Positions 26,212 through 35,342 of a stretch of 64,000 nt of DNA are shown in pieces. Where the stretch lies: NCBI RefSeq assembly GCF_900172365.1, contig NZ_FWFJ01000023.1, positions 1 to 64,000 of the forward strand. The letters run 5' to 3'. The translations under genes and the position numbers were made by a program. The stretch's first letter is position 1. Each line of letters begins with the position of its first letter. The notes beneath the pieces were generated by a model that worked only from the letters and a program-made list of their open reading frames with translations, made no database searches and was not told the origin of the DNA. The stretch is from Roseovarius gaetbuli. Lineage in GTDB: Bacteria; Pseudomonadota; Alphaproteobacteria; Rhodobacterales; Rhodobacteraceae.

Positions 26212-26849
26212 GTCGCCGCCTCGATAAAGGCGCGGATCAGGGCCGGATCCTTGACGCCCGGCGCGCTCTCGACCCCCGACGACACGTCAAGCTGTCGCGC
26301 GCCGGTCAGTTTGATCGCCTCTGCCACGTTCTCCGGGACAAGCCCGCCCGCCAAAAGCCAGGGCAGCGTCCAGCGACGCCCCGCAATCAGCGTCCAGTCA
26401 AAGGCAAGCGCATTGCCACCCGGACGCGTGGCGCCCTTGGGCGGCTTGGCGTCGATCAAAAGCTGATCTGCGACACGGGCATAAATAGCGATCTGGGCCA
26501 GGTCATCGGCCTCGGCCACGCCAATCGCCTTGATCACCGGCAGACCATAGCGTGCCTTGATCTCGCGCACGCGCTCGGGGGTCTCGTGGCCATGAAGCTG
26601 AAGAAAATCGAGCGGCACCGCAGCGGTCAGCGCATCAAGCGCGGCATCATCCGCATCGACCGTCAGCGCCACCTTGGCCACGCCGGGGGGCACAGGAAGC
26701 GCGAGCGCCGCGGCCTGCTCAAGCCCGAGATTGCGCGGCGATTTCTCAAAGAACACAAAGCCGACGTAAGACGCCCCCGCCGCAACAGCGGCAGAGACAT
26801 CGCGGGCGGCCGTCAGACCGCAGATTTTGACACGGATATCTTTCGCCAT
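26202..26849 (-). CDS. trpF: Phosphoribosylanthranilate isomerase
   Basis: The product is 215 residues, normal length. It converts phosphoribosylanthranilate to CdRP in tryptophan synthesis. The start [12 protein letters not shown] carries the catalytic Cys, a conserved Asp lies in [11 protein letters not shown] or the later [11 protein letters not shown], which is the phosphate-binding end of the barrel. It follows lapA by 8 bases and overlaps the GNAT gene. Confidence 0.95.
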   Translation of the reverse strand: MAKDIRVKICGLTAARDVSAAVAAGASYVGFVFFEKSPRNLGLEQAAALALPVPPGVAKVALTVDADDAALDALTAAVPLDFLQLHGHETPERVREIKARYGLPVIKAIGVAEADDLAQIAIYARVADQLLIDAKPPKGATRPGGNALAFDWTLIAGRRWTLPWLLAGGLVPENVAEAIKLTGARQLDVSSGVESAPGVKDPALIRAFIEAATCS

Positions 26850-26857
26850 GCGGCCTT

Positions 26858-27208
26858 TTAGCTGGCCTGTTCCAGAAGCGCCAGAACCTCATCCTTGCCC
26901 TGATGCTTTTCACCCTTGAGGCGCTTGACCTCGGCGCGCAGGCTTGCAAGTTCGCGCGCTTGGCGGGCGGCGGCGGCGCGTTCGCCTGCCTCGCGAATCC
27001 ATTCCCAGATAAAGCCGACGATCAAACCGGCCAGAATGCCAAGGAAGATCACCAGAAACAGTGGCATTTCATAGGTCGGATTAAGCGCCGCCAATCCCGC
27101 CATTTCATCCGGCAGCACCCGCAAGGTCACGGGTGCGCGGTTGGCAAGGGCTATCAGAACAAGCGCAACGGCGAAAATCGCAATCGAGGCATAGCGGATA
27201 TAACGCAT
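26858..27208 (-). CDS. LapA-domain membrane protein
   Basis: The product is 116 residues with two hydrophobic helices ([16 protein letters not shown] and [20 protein letters not shown]) and a C-terminal coiled coil rich in Arg, Ala and Glu ([20 protein letters not shown]). This is the LapA (lipopolysaccharide assembly A, DUF1049) pattern. In Rhodobacterales it stands between ihfB and trpF, as here. LapA in other bacteria takes part in regulating LPS synthesis. Confidence 0.85.
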   Translation of the reverse strand: MRYIRYASIAIFAVALVLIALANRAPVTLRVLPDEMAGLAALNPTYEMPLFLVIFLGILAGLIVGFIWEWIREAGERAAAARQARELASLRAEVKRLKGEKHQGKDEVLALLEQAS

Positions 27209-27211
27209 GGA

Positions 27212-27493
27212 TTATTTCCCGTTCAGCCGGTCACGCAAGAGCTTGCCGGTCTTGAAGAACGGCACATGCTTTTCCTCGACATGCACGCTTTCGCCGGTGC
27301 GCGGGTTGCGCCCGGTGCGGGCATCTCGCTGTTTCACCGAAAAGGCCCCAAAGCCGCGAAGCTCGACCCGGTTACCGCTGGCCATGGCATCGGTAATCTC
27401 GCTGAAAATGGTGTTAACAATTCGCTCGACGTCACGCTGATAGAGATGCGGGTTTTCATCGGCAATTTTCTGAATCAGTTCCGATCGGATCAT
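27212..27493 (-). CDS. ihfB: Integration host factor beta subunit
   Basis: The product is 93 residues. It is a HU/IHF DNA-bending protein: [40 protein letters not shown] and [11 protein letters not shown], which holds the Pro-containing beta arm. A GGGGGAG ribosome binding site precedes the ATG. It bends DNA as heterodimer with IhfA. In many relatives rpsA lies directly upstream; here the upstream gene is a divergent nucleoside hydrolase. Confidence 0.95.
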   Translation of the reverse strand: MIRSELIQKIADENPHLYQRDVERIVNTIFSEITDAMASGNRVELRGFGAFSVKQRDARTGRNPRTGESVHVEEKHVPFFKTGKLLRDRLNGK

Positions 27494-27813
27494 CGGTGGT
27501 TTCTCCCCCGGCCATTATGCTTTTTTAGGTTGTGGCAGTTGGCATGACTATACGCACAATGGCGCGAAACCCAAACAGAAAGCCGGGCCCAAGAGGCGGA
27601 AATATATGAAATATTTGCCTCTTCGGTGTTGATTTGGCGGGCATTGCCCATCTCATGCAAGGGATCGGGCGCATGATGCGGGCCTTTCTGCGGCGCGGCA
27701 TCAATTTTGATTCGCGCGGACGGGCATCGGCGGGCGCACGCGCAGGCAGGTGCCAGACCGGTGGACATTTGCCCGCGCCCGCCGCATGGTCTGCGCAATC
27801 AAAAGAGGGCATA
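27494..27813. other. Divergent intergenic region, ihfB / nucleoside hydrolase
   Basis: About 320 bases containing the promoters of both flanking genes. No open frame with a ribosome binding site, and no part of rpsA, was found. No clear -35/-10 pair could be named. Confidence 0.5.
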
Positions 27814-28755
27814 ATGACCGCACGCCAGATCATCATCGACACAGACCCCGGCCAGGATGACGCCGTGGCGATCTTGCTTGCCCTGGCCTGCCCCGATGCG
27901 CTTGAGGTGCTGGGCATTACCTGTGTCGCGGGCAATGTTCCGTTGGAAATGACCACAAGAAATGCGCGTATTATCTGTGAGTTGGCTGGTAAAGTTAATG
28001 TGCCCATCCATGCCGGATGCGACCGCCCCCTTGGCCGGGACCTTGTGACGGCCGAGCATGTGCATGGCCGCTCGGGGCTTGACGGGCCGAACCTTCCCGC
28101 ACCGGTTATGCCGCTTCAGGACAAACACGGCGTCGATTTCATCATCGACACCCTGCGCGAACGCCCGGCCAAAAGCGTGACACTTGTGCCAATCGGGCCG
28201 CTTACCAATATTGCGAGTGCATTTAAGAACGCCCCGGATATCATTGAAAAGGTAGAGGAAATCATCCTCATGGGTGGCGCTCATTTTTCCCAGGGCAATG
28301 TCACCCCGGTGGCAGAGTTCAACATTCACGTCGATCCGCAAGCCGCCGAGATCGTCTTTGGCGCAGGGGTGCCGCTTGTGATGATGCCGCTTGATGTGAC
28401 CCACAAGGCGCTTGTGACCCGCGCGCGCAATGCCGCCCTGCGCGCCATCGGCACGCCGGTTGGGCGCGCCGTGGCCGATCTGACCGGGTTCTTCGAGCGC
28501 TATAATCCCGAACGCTATGGCGAAGACGGCGCGCCACTGCATGATCCCTGCACCATCGGCTGGCTGCTCAAGCCTGAGCTGTTCAAGGGCCGCCGGGTCA
28601 ATGTGATGATCGAAACCCAATCAGAGCTGACCATGGGCATGACCGTCACCGACTGGTGGGGCGCAACGGACCGCCCACCCAATGCAACCTTCATCCATAA
28701 CATTGATGCAGAAGGTTTTTTTGACCTTCTGACAGAAAGGCTGGCCCGGTTATGA
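27814..28755 (+). CDS. Inosine-uridine preferring nucleoside hydrolase
   Basis: The product is 313 residues from the ATG at 27814 (GAGGG upstream). The calcium-binding DTDPGQDDAVA at residues 9-19 defines the family, and VGPLTNIA-like PIGPLTNIASA, ILMGGAHF and EFNIHVDPQAA follow. It cleaves ribonucleosides to base and ribose for salvage. The next gene, a GNAT, overlaps its stop by four bases. Confidence 0.95.
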   Translation: MTARQIIIDTDPGQDDAVAILLALACPDALEVLGITCVAGNVPLEMTTRNARIICELAGKVNVPIHAGCDRPLGRDLVTAEHVHGRSGLDGPNLPAPVMPLQDKHGVDFIIDTLRERPAKSVTLVPIGPLTNIASAFKNAPDIIEKVEEIILMGGAHFSQGNVTPVAEFNIHVDPQAAEIVFGAGVPLVMMPLDVTHKALVTRARNAALRAIGTPVGRAVADLTGFFERYNPERYGEDGAPLHDPCTIGWLLKPELFKGRRVNVMIETQSELTMGMTVTDWWGATDRPPNATFIHNIDAEGFFDLLTERLARL

Positions 28756-29198
28756 CGGCGCTCAATCTTGCAAAACCCGAGGATTTTGACCGCCTCGCCC
28801 CCCTTGTGCGCGCTTTTCACGAAGAAGCTGGCATTGCACAGGATGAGACCAGACGCCACGCCGCGCTGATGCCGCTTCTGGAAGGCAGCCCGCATGGCGC
28901 GATCTATCTGATCGGGCCGGGGCGCGCGCCAATCGGCTATATCGTGATCAGCTTTGGCTGGTCAGTGGAATTTGCCGGCCTCGACGGCTTTGTCGACGAG
29001 CTTTATATCCGCCCCGGCGTGCGCGGGCGCGGGATCGGCACCGAAGTGATGGGTGCCCTGCCCAAGGCGCTTGCCGGGGCCGGATTGAAGGCGCTGCACC
29101 TGGAAGTGCGCCGTGACAACCCCCGAGCGCGCAAACTTTACGAAAAACTGCGGTTCTTACCGCGTGATGAGTACAGTTTATTGACCCGCGAGATGTAG
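28752..29198 (+). CDS. GNAT family N-acetyltransferase
   Basis: The product is 148 residues. The acetyl-CoA site is IRPGVRGRGIGTEVMGAL, followed by LHLEVRRDNPRARKLYEKL. Its ATG overlaps the stop of the nucleoside hydrolase gene (ATGA), so the two are translated together. Substrate unknown. Confidence 0.9.
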   Translation: MTALNLAKPEDFDRLAPLVRAFHEEAGIAQDETRRHAALMPLLEGSPHGAIYLIGPGRAPIGYIVISFGWSVEFAGLDGFVDELYIRPGVRGRGIGTEVMGALPKALAGAGLKALHLEVRRDNPRARKLYEKLRFLPRDEYSLLTREM

Positions 29199-29235
29199 CA
29201 ATTTCCATCGAATGCCTTACTTTAGGTCAATGTCT

Positions 29236-30651
29236 ATGAATATCCCCTTTCAAAACAGCTATGCGCGCTTGCCTGCGCGGTTCTTCACACGTCAAACCGC
29301 CGTGCCGGTGAAGGCCCCGAAAATGATCCGGTTCAACGACGCTTTGGCGCGCGCACTGGGCATCGTTCCGGGCGACGCCGACGAGATAGCCAAGGTGCTG
29401 GCGGGCAATCTTGTCGCCCCCGGTTCCGAGCCGCTGGCGCAGGTCTATGCCGGGCATCAGTTCGGCGGCTTTTCCCCGCAGCTTGGCGATGGTCGCGCGC
29501 TCTTGCTTGGCGAGGTGATTGATACCGCCGGGCAGCGCCGCGATATTCAGCTCAAGGGCTCGGGCCCCACGCCCTATAGCCGGATGGGCGACGGGCGCGC
29601 CTGGCTTGGGCCGGTCCTGCGCGAATACGTGGTCTCCGAGGCGATGCACGCCTTTGGCCTGCCGACGACACGCGCGCTTGCCGCCGTGGCCACGGGCGAA
29701 ACCGTTTACCGCGAGGCGGGCGGTCTGCCCGGTGCGATCCTGACGCGGGTCGCGAGCAGTCACCTGCGCGTCGGCACCTTTCAATATTTCGCGGCGCGGC
29801 GTGACAAGGACGGCCTGAAAGCGCTCTATGATTATACGGTTTCGCGCCATTATCCGCATGTCGAAGGCCCGGCGCATTTGCTGGCCGAAGTGATCCGCCG
29901 TCAGGCAAAACTTGTCGCGGGCTGGATGGCGGTGGGCTTTATTCACGGCGTTATGAACACCGACAATACCGCGATCTCGGGCGAAACCATCGATTACGGC
30001 CCCTGTGCCTTTATGGATGTCTATCACCCTCAGACGTTGTTTAGCTCGATCGACGTGCAAGGGCGCTATGCCTATGACAATCAGGCGCATGTCATCGTCT
30101 GGAACATGGCGCAGTTTGCCACGGCGCTTGTGCCGCTCATGCCGGATCAGGATGAGGCGATTGACGAATTTACCGCACTGATCCACGCCATGCCCGATCA
30201 GATCGAAACCGAATGGCGCCGCGCCTTTGGACGCAAGATCGGGATCGCCAAGGCAGGTGTGGATGACGCCCCGCTGATCGGTGACCTTCTGGCGCGGATG
30301 GCCGAGAACCGCGCCGATTTCACCAATACCTTCCGCGCCCTGCTGACCGGCAAGGCCCGCGATCAGTTTCTTGACCCGAAAGCCTTTGACGATTGGGAAA
30401 CGCAGTGGCGCGACCGGATCAAGGCCGAGGATGACCCAGAGGGCGTGATGGCCACGGCCAACCCCGCGTTTATCCCGCGAAATCATCGGGTTGAACAGAT
30501 GATCGAGGCCGCAGTGTCAGGCGATTTCGCCCCGTTCGAGCGGCTTTTGAAGGCGCTTGCGCATCCCTATCTGGATCAGCAGGAGGCAAGCGACCTTGCC
30601 CGCCCGCCAGAGCCCGACGAAGTGGTGCAGAACACCTTTTGCGGCACCTGA
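29236..30651 (+). CDS. selO: SelO-type protein adenylyltransferase
   Basis: The product is 471 residues from the ATG at 29236 (AGG nine bases upstream; another ATG at 29230 is too close). SelO is a pseudokinase that transfers AMP to proteins in redox stress. The nucleotide-binding Lys107 is in LKGSGPTPYSR, and HGVMNTDNTAISGE with DYGPCAFMD supplies the metal and catalytic Asp/Asn residues. The chain ends FCGT: a cysteine stands third from the end, the position that is selenocysteine in some homologues. Length and ends are normal. Confidence 0.93.
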   Translation: MNIPFQNSYARLPARFFTRQTAVPVKAPKMIRFNDALARALGIVPGDADEIAKVLAGNLVAPGSEPLAQVYAGHQFGGFSPQLGDGRALLLGEVIDTAGQRRDIQLKGSGPTPYSRMGDGRAWLGPVLREYVVSEAMHAFGLPTTRALAAVATGETVYREAGGLPGAILTRVASSHLRVGTFQYFAARRDKDGLKALYDYTVSRHYPHVEGPAHLLAEVIRRQAKLVAGWMAVGFIHGVMNTDNTAISGETIDYGPCAFMDVYHPQTLFSSIDVQGRYAYDNQAHVIVWNMAQFATALVPLMPDQDEAIDEFTALIHAMPDQIETEWRRAFGRKIGIAKAGVDDAPLIGDLLARMAENRADFTNTFRALLTGKARDQFLDPKAFDDWETQWRDRIKAEDDPEGVMATANPAFIPRNHRVEQMIEAAVSGDFAPFERLLKALAHPYLDQQEASDLARPPEPDEVVQNTFCGT

Positions 30652-30663
30652 CCCCCAATTAAA

Positions 30664-30693
30664 AACGGCGCCGAGGATGTCCCCGGCGCCGTT
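30664..30693. terminator. Bidirectional terminator between selO and the helicase
   Basis: AACGGCGCCG (30664-30673) pairs perfectly with CGGCGCCGTT (30684-30693), ten-base loop. Minus strand: followed by TTTTTAATT, so a good terminator for the helicase gene. Plus strand: a weak U-run (GTTTCAAATCTT) for selO. Confidence 0.8.
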
Positions 30694-30700
30694 TCAAATC

Positions 30701-32020
30701 TTAGGCCGCGTTGGCGCGCGGGCCACCGCCGGGCTTGCCCCGACGACGATTGCCGCCCGCCGGTTTGCCCTGTGCAAATCCGGGCTTGCCACCACCGGCA
30801 CCGGCACCGGCACCACCGCCGCCGCCACTGCGACGACGCGGGCCACCCCGGCCAGAGGGTTGTTTCTTGGCCTTCGGATCGGGCAAAACCTCCCACGGGC
30901 GACCAGAGGCGACGGGGATCGAAATCCCCATAACCTTTTGAATATCCTTCAATTCACCCATTTCATCGGGGGCACAAAAGGCAATCGCACAGCCATCACG
31001 GCCCGCGCGTGCGGTACGCCCGATGCGGTGAATATAGTTGTCGGGAACATTCGGCAGCTCGAAGTTATAGACGTGCTTGACGTCCGGAATATCAAGCCCG
31101 CGCGCCGCCACATCGGTGGCGACAAGCACTTTGACCTGCCCGTCACGGAACGCTTTCAACGCGCGATCGCGCTGACCCTGGCTTTTGTTGCCATGGATCG
31201 CGGCCACCTTGAAACCGGCCTGCTCAAGCTTGCGCGCAAGCTTGTCCGAGCCGTGCTTGGTACGCCCGAACACAAGCGCCAGCTCGTCTTTGTGCTTGCC
31301 CAGCATTTCGACCAGAAGGTCGGGCTTGGCGGCCTTGGCGACAAAATGAAGCTCTTGCGTGACCTTGTCAGCAGCCTTGCCCGGCGGGCTGACCTGTACC
31401 CGCTTGGGGTGCTTGAGGTAGGTGCTTGCGATTTCTTCCATCTGCTTGGGCATGGTGGCCGAAAACAGCATCGTCTGACGCTCTGCCGGGATCAGGCTGG
31501 CGATCCGGCGCAGGGCGTGGATAAAGCCGAGGTCGAGCATCTGATCGGCCTCGTCGAGCACCAGAAAGCGGGTTTCGTCAAGACGAAGCGCGCGGCGATC
31601 CAGGAGGTCAAGCAAGCGACCGGGCGTCGCCACAAGAATGTCGGTGCCGCGATCAAGCCGCTTGATCTGGGCGCTGATCGAGGTGCCGCCAACCACGACA
31701 CCGATCTTGATCGGCGTGTCCTTGACCAGCGGGAAAAGCGCGTCGCGGATCTGGCCGGCCAATTCACGGGTCGGCGCAAGGATCAGGCTGCGCACGGATT
31801 TCGGCGACGGCTTGCCGGGCATTTCAATAAGTTGCGCCAGAAGCGGCAGACCAAAGGCGGCCGTTTTGCCGGTGCCTGTCTGCGCAAGCCCCATCACGTC
31901 AAAGCCGTTGAGGGCATGCGGGATGGCATGTGTCTGGATCGGTGTCGGCTCGGTGATGCCCATGGCGCCAAGTTTGCGCACAAGCTCGGTCGGCAGACCC
32001 ATTTCCTGAAAAAGGTTCAA
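30701..32020 (-). CDS. DEAD-box ATP-dependent RNA helicase
   Basis: The product is 439 residues. I chose the TTG at 32020: it gives LNLFQEMGLPTELVRKL, has AAGGA seven bases upstream, and matches the usual RhlE-type start (F..L.L); the open frame continues upstream but that part looks non-coding. Motifs: Q motif EPTPIQ, AQTGTGKTAAF, PTREL, DEAD in VLDEADQMLD, SATMP, and HRIGRTAR in the second RecA domain. The C-terminal ~70 residues are Gly/Arg/Pro-rich, an RNA-binding tail. It probably acts in ribosome assembly or RNA turnover. The alternative is the next ATG a few codons downstream (MGLPTE). Confidence 0.9.
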   Translation of the reverse strand: MNLFQEMGLPTELVRKLGAMGITEPTPIQTHAIPHALNGFDVMGLAQTGTGKTAAFGLPLLAQLIEMPGKPSPKSVRSLILAPTRELAGQIRDALFPLVKDTPIKIGVVVGGTSISAQIKRLDRGTDILVATPGRLLDLLDRRALRLDETRFLVLDEADQMLDLGFIHALRRIASLIPAERQTMLFSATMPKQMEEIASTYLKHPKRVQVSPPGKAADKVTQELHFVAKAAKPDLLVEMLGKHKDELALVFGRTKHGSDKLARKLEQAGFKVAAIHGNKSQGQRDRALKAFRDGQVKVLVATDVAARGLDIPDVKHVYNFELPNVPDNYIHRIGRTARAGRDGCAIAFCAPDEMGELKDIQKVMGISIPVASGRPWEVLPDPKAKKQPSGRGGPRRRSGGGGGAGAGAGGGKPGFAQGKPAGGNRRRGKPGGGPRANAA

Positions 32021-32308
32021 TTCATATCCTTTCGGGCCCGGGCAAATGCCACAGACCGTGACGGACAGGCCCCATGGCCGCCCGCTATCGTGGTTGCGTC
32101 TGCGCCAAAGCCCAAGGCCGATTGCCCCGCTGCCCAGCAGACGTTTGACCCCACGCGTGATTTTGGGATTAATCCGCGACATTTCATTACTAGGCGGCCA
32201 ATTTTTGGCGGCACTGCTCACGCGGCAGGAAATGTCGGTTGACTGGCATATGAGGGCACGGCACCTCAAAGTCAAGCTTGGCGTTGAAAACCGGCGTGAA
32301 ATAGCCGC

Positions 32309-33274
32309 TTAGCGGATCATCCAGCGGCCCTTGGGCCAAAAGGCGCGAAAGGCAAAGGCGAACATCACGTCATGGGCCACATCGCGCCCCTGCCCGTCGC
32401 GCACCCGCACCGTGCCCACGTCGCGCCCCTTGGCGATGGTCGCGTGATCAAGCGCCGAGGCCTGCCCCTTTTCCCAACTGATCGCGACTCCCGCCTCGCG
32501 CACGCCGCCCATCTCGCGAATGCGCGTGAGGGGCCAGGCGCGATCGCCAACCCGGACCACCCGTTCAAGCGGCGATATCCCATGCGGCGGGTTTTCCCCG
32601 CTATAGAGAAACGGACGTGATGAACTGTCGTAGTCGGCATAGGGATTGCGCCCATAGCTGCGGTCGTAATCGGGTTGCTCCATCACAAGGCCGCTTGGGT
32701 TGCGCGCCTTGAATTGCGCGAAACTTTCCATCCAGCTTGGCAGCGCCCTGAGTTTGGTGCCGGTCAGATCGCCGACAATCGCCTCGCCAATCGCCTGTTG
32801 CCACCAACTCTCGGTTTCGCGGTCAAACATCACCATGTCCGAATTGCGCAGCTTGCCCGTGACCCCGAAGCGCAGCGTGCCCCGCTTGATCCGCCGGTCA
32901 AAGGTGATGCCCGAATTGCACAGCGGACAGAAGGTCACCGCAATAGGAATGCCGCCAATGCTGTCGTTGACGATCTCGTGCCAGGTCAGATAGCGCAGCG
33001 GATAGGCGCGCGGCGTGGCACCACCGATCTCGACCGTGATCACCGGCTCTGTGCCGGAAATCCGCCGCTCGGAGCCTACCTTGCGAAACGTCGGATCGTC
33101 CAGCGCCGGAATGCCATCCCTGGGCGGCCCGCCCGACATGATTTCGGCCCAGTTCTTGACACTGGTCTTGTTGAAATTCGTATCGGGCCATTCATGGCGC
33201 CAAAAGGCGGGGTCGGCGTGGGCAAGCCCGGCCATCACGATAAGCGCGCTCAGGAACGACAGGAAACGGGTCAT
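32309..33274 (-). CDS. Secreted DUF3179 family protein
   Basis: The product is 321 residues from the ATG at 33274, with GGGAGG upstream. Residues 1-20 are a signal peptide ending HADPAF. The DUF3179 signature is present: WHEIVNDSIGG, VTFCPLCNSGI with its C-x-x-C, and RKRGTLRFGVTGKL-like RGTLRFGVTGKLRNSDMVMF, SWWQQ. Function unknown; the CPLC motif suggests metal or redox binding. It stands 34 bases from the DUF4336 gene upstream on this strand region and may share its promoter. Confidence 0.9.
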   Translation of the reverse strand: MTRFLSFLSALIVMAGLAHADPAFWRHEWPDTNFNKTSVKNWAEIMSGGPPRDGIPALDDPTFRKVGSERRISGTEPVITVEIGGATPRAYPLRYLTWHEIVNDSIGGIPIAVTFCPLCNSGITFDRRIKRGTLRFGVTGKLRNSDMVMFDRETESWWQQAIGEAIVGDLTGTKLRALPSWMESFAQFKARNPSGLVMEQPDYDRSYGRNPYADYDSSSRPFLYSGENPPHGISPLERVVRVGDRAWPLTRIREMGGVREAGVAISWEKGQASALDHATIAKGRDVGTVRVRDGQGRDVAHDVMFAFAFRAFWPKGRWMIR

Positions 33275-33358
33275 CGGCATCCTCCCTTGGATGCGCGAAT
33301 GATGCCGGGGATCGGCCTGCATGCCTAGCCCCACCCACGCGATTGTGACGCCTGGCGA

Positions 33359-34162
33359 TCAGCGCTTGGCGGCGTCGCGGGCCTTGCGCTCTTTGGCATC
33401 GCCCAGGATACGATCCCATTTGCGCACCCTGAGCAGCTTGCGAAAGGCGCGCTCAAGCTCGCCCACGCCGTCGCGCAGATAACAGCGCCCATGCGCCAGC
33501 ACGATCCGCTCGGGCGCCCAGCCGATCACCGTCTCGACGCTATCGGCCATCGCCTCTTTGTTGCGAAAGGTCCACCGCAGGAGAGGCGGCGTCTTGCCAT
33601 CGGTGTCGTCGATCCCGTTGAGCCAGACAAACGGGCGAAACCGCGCCGCAAGCTTTGCGGTCTCGATATTCTCGATCAGGTCGGTGAGGATAAGCGTCCG
33701 GCTCGCCTTGTGAAAAAACACCGCCTCGCGGTGGATCTTGCTGCCTGCCACGATCAATTGCTCAAGCTGGCCCTTCCACGGCGCCTCGGCGCGATCCGGC
33801 TTTAGGGTGCGGTCCACCGAAAGCGTGACGCCCTTCTTCGCGGCGCGTTCCATCACGCCGGGCGCGGCCCAGGCCCTAGCGCGCGGATAGGCCGCCTGCC
33901 AGTGCTTGAGGTGCGTGTAATGCGCCCAGTTCGGGGCAATCAGATGCGCCACCCGGCCAAGCGCATCCAATTCGGCGCGCAAGCCCTCGGTCATCTCGGT
34001 TGGGGAATGCACCCACAAATCCCCGTTTTCCAGCCGCACAACCGTGGCGCGGGTGGAAAACGGAAACCCGTAGGATTTGACCGCAGGCCCATCAACAATC
34101 CAAATTCCCTCGGCCCAGGGCTTGAGGGTATTGAGCGGCTCGTATCCGGTCACCTGCGTCAC
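33359..34162 (-). CDS. DUF4336 family protein
   Basis: The product is 267 residues. It looks like a metallo-beta-lactamase-like fold member: LWVHSPTEMTEGLRAELDAL, HLIAPNWAHYTHLKHWQAAY, ILTDLIENIE and IVLAHGRCYL. These segments match DUF4336 as I remember it. No signal peptide. The canonical HxHxDH zinc motif is not obvious, so activity is open. It starts 5 bases after the end of the upstream cyclophilin gene. Confidence 0.85.
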   Translation of the reverse strand: MTQVTGYEPLNTLKPWAEGIWIVDGPAVKSYGFPFSTRATVVRLENGDLWVHSPTEMTEGLRAELDALGRVAHLIAPNWAHYTHLKHWQAAYPRARAWAAPGVMERAAKKGVTLSVDRTLKPDRAEAPWKGQLEQLIVAGSKIHREAVFFHKASRTLILTDLIENIETAKLAARFRPFVWLNGIDDTDGKTPPLLRWTFRNKEAMADSVETVIGWAPERIVLAHGRCYLRDGVGELERAFRKLLRVRKWDRILGDAKERKARDAAKR

Positions 34163-34166
34163 GCGA

Positions 34167-34715
34167 TCATTCGATCACGGTTACCTTCTTCATCACGTCA
34201 GGACGCCCGATCACCGATCCGTTCGGGCCATTGCCGCGCTTGATCGCGTCAACCACATCCATCCCCTCGGTGACCCGACCCACGACGGTATACTGACCGT
34301 TCAGGAACGCGCCCGCGTCGAACATGATGAAGAACTGGCTGTTGGCGCTGTCGGGGTCTTGCGCCCGCGCCATGCCAACGACACCGCGCAGAAACGGCTC
34401 TTTCGAGAACTCCGCCTTGAGGTCGGGGCGATCGCTTGCGCCCGATCCCGCACGGGACATATTGCCGCCGTCGATCTTGCCGAACTGCACGTCGCCGGTC
34501 TGCGCCATGAAGCCCTCGATCACGCGGTGAAACACCACGCCGTCATAGGCCCCCTCAGACGCCAAAGCAGTGATCTGTTCCACATGGCCGGGGGCGACAT
34601 CTTCCAGAAGGTCGATGGTGATGGTGCCGTTGGCCTCGCCTTCGACTTCGATCTGCAAACCGGACGCAAACGCAGGCCCGGCCAGCAGCGACAAGACAAA
34701 CGCCAGCTTACGCAT
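34167..34715 (-). CDS. Periplasmic peptidyl-prolyl cis-trans isomerase (cyclophilin)
   Basis: The product is 182 residues. Residues 1-18 are a signal peptide (MRKLAFVLSLLAGPAFASG). The cyclophilin core follows: VVFHRVIEGFMAQTGDVQFG, SGASDRPDLKAEF, ANSQFFIMFD and LNGQYTVVGRV. It assists folding of proline-containing chains in the periplasm. It overlaps the 3' end of the upstream cytoplasmic cyclophilin gene by eight bases, so the pair arose by duplication and is co-translated. Confidence 0.93.
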   Translation of the reverse strand: MRKLAFVLSLLAGPAFASGLQIEVEGEANGTITIDLLEDVAPGHVEQITALASEGAYDGVVFHRVIEGFMAQTGDVQFGKIDGGNMSRAGSGASDRPDLKAEFSKEPFLRGVVGMARAQDPDSANSQFFIMFDAGAFLNGQYTVVGRVTEGMDVVDAIKRGNGPNGSVIGRPDVMKKVTVIE

Positions 34716-35214
34716 CAGAGGCCACCTTGACGCTGATCATGCGATCAGGGTTCGCAGGCGGCTCGCCACGCGCGATCTTGTCCACATGCTCCATCCCGGA
34801 AATCACCCGGCCATAGACCGTGTACTGACCATTCAGAAAGCTGTTGTCCTTGAAATTGATGAAGAATTGCGAATTCGCGCTATCGGGGTTCTGGCTGCGC
34901 GCCGCGCCGATGGTGCCGCGATCATGCGGGATGCGGCCGAACTCTGCCTTCAGGTTGGGCAGCTCGCTGGCGCCCGTGCCGGCCATGCGCGGGTTATAGT
35001 CTTTTTCTATATTGGCATGCTGCACGTCGCCGGTCTGGGCCATGAAGCCGTCGATCACCCGGTGAAAGGCGACGTTGTCGTAATGCCCGCCGCGCGCCAG
35101 CTCTTTCATCCGCTCGCAATGACCGGGGGCGATATCGACCAAAAGCTCGATCGCGACGGTGCCATCCTTGAGTTCGATCAGAATGGTGTTTTCGGGGTCT
35201 TTAATCTCGGCCAT
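34708..35214 (-). CDS. ppiB: Cytoplasmic peptidyl-prolyl cis-trans isomerase (cyclophilin)
   Basis: The product is 168 residues from the ATG at 35214, which has GGAGG upstream (the frame is open further). Core motifs: VAFHRVIDGFMAQTGDVQHA, GTGASELPNLKAEF, ANSQFFINF, LNGQYTVYGRV. No signal peptide, so cytoplasmic. First of the two-cyclophilin operon, divergent from pgk. Confidence 0.93.
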   Translation of the reverse strand: MAEIKDPENTILIELKDGTVAIELLVDIAPGHCERMKELARGGHYDNVAFHRVIDGFMAQTGDVQHANIEKDYNPRMAGTGASELPNLKAEFGRIPHDRGTIGAARSQNPDSANSQFFINFKDNSFLNGQYTVYGRVISGMEHVDKIARGEPPANPDRMISVKVASDA

Positions 35215-35342
35215 CGGGCCCTCCTTGCACATAACTTTCCGTGAATATCTAGGCGGTTCCGGCGCGATTGCCAAGCGCAGAGGTTGACGCCTGCGGGTGT
35301 GCGCGCCAATAGAGGCCGAAAGAAACGAAGGAGCGTGCTGCG

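Noticed and set aside
30557..32242. A 561-codon plus-strand frame opposite the DEAD-box helicase
   Set aside because: Antisense shadow: the helicase motifs are clear on the minus strand and the plus frame crosses the terminator.
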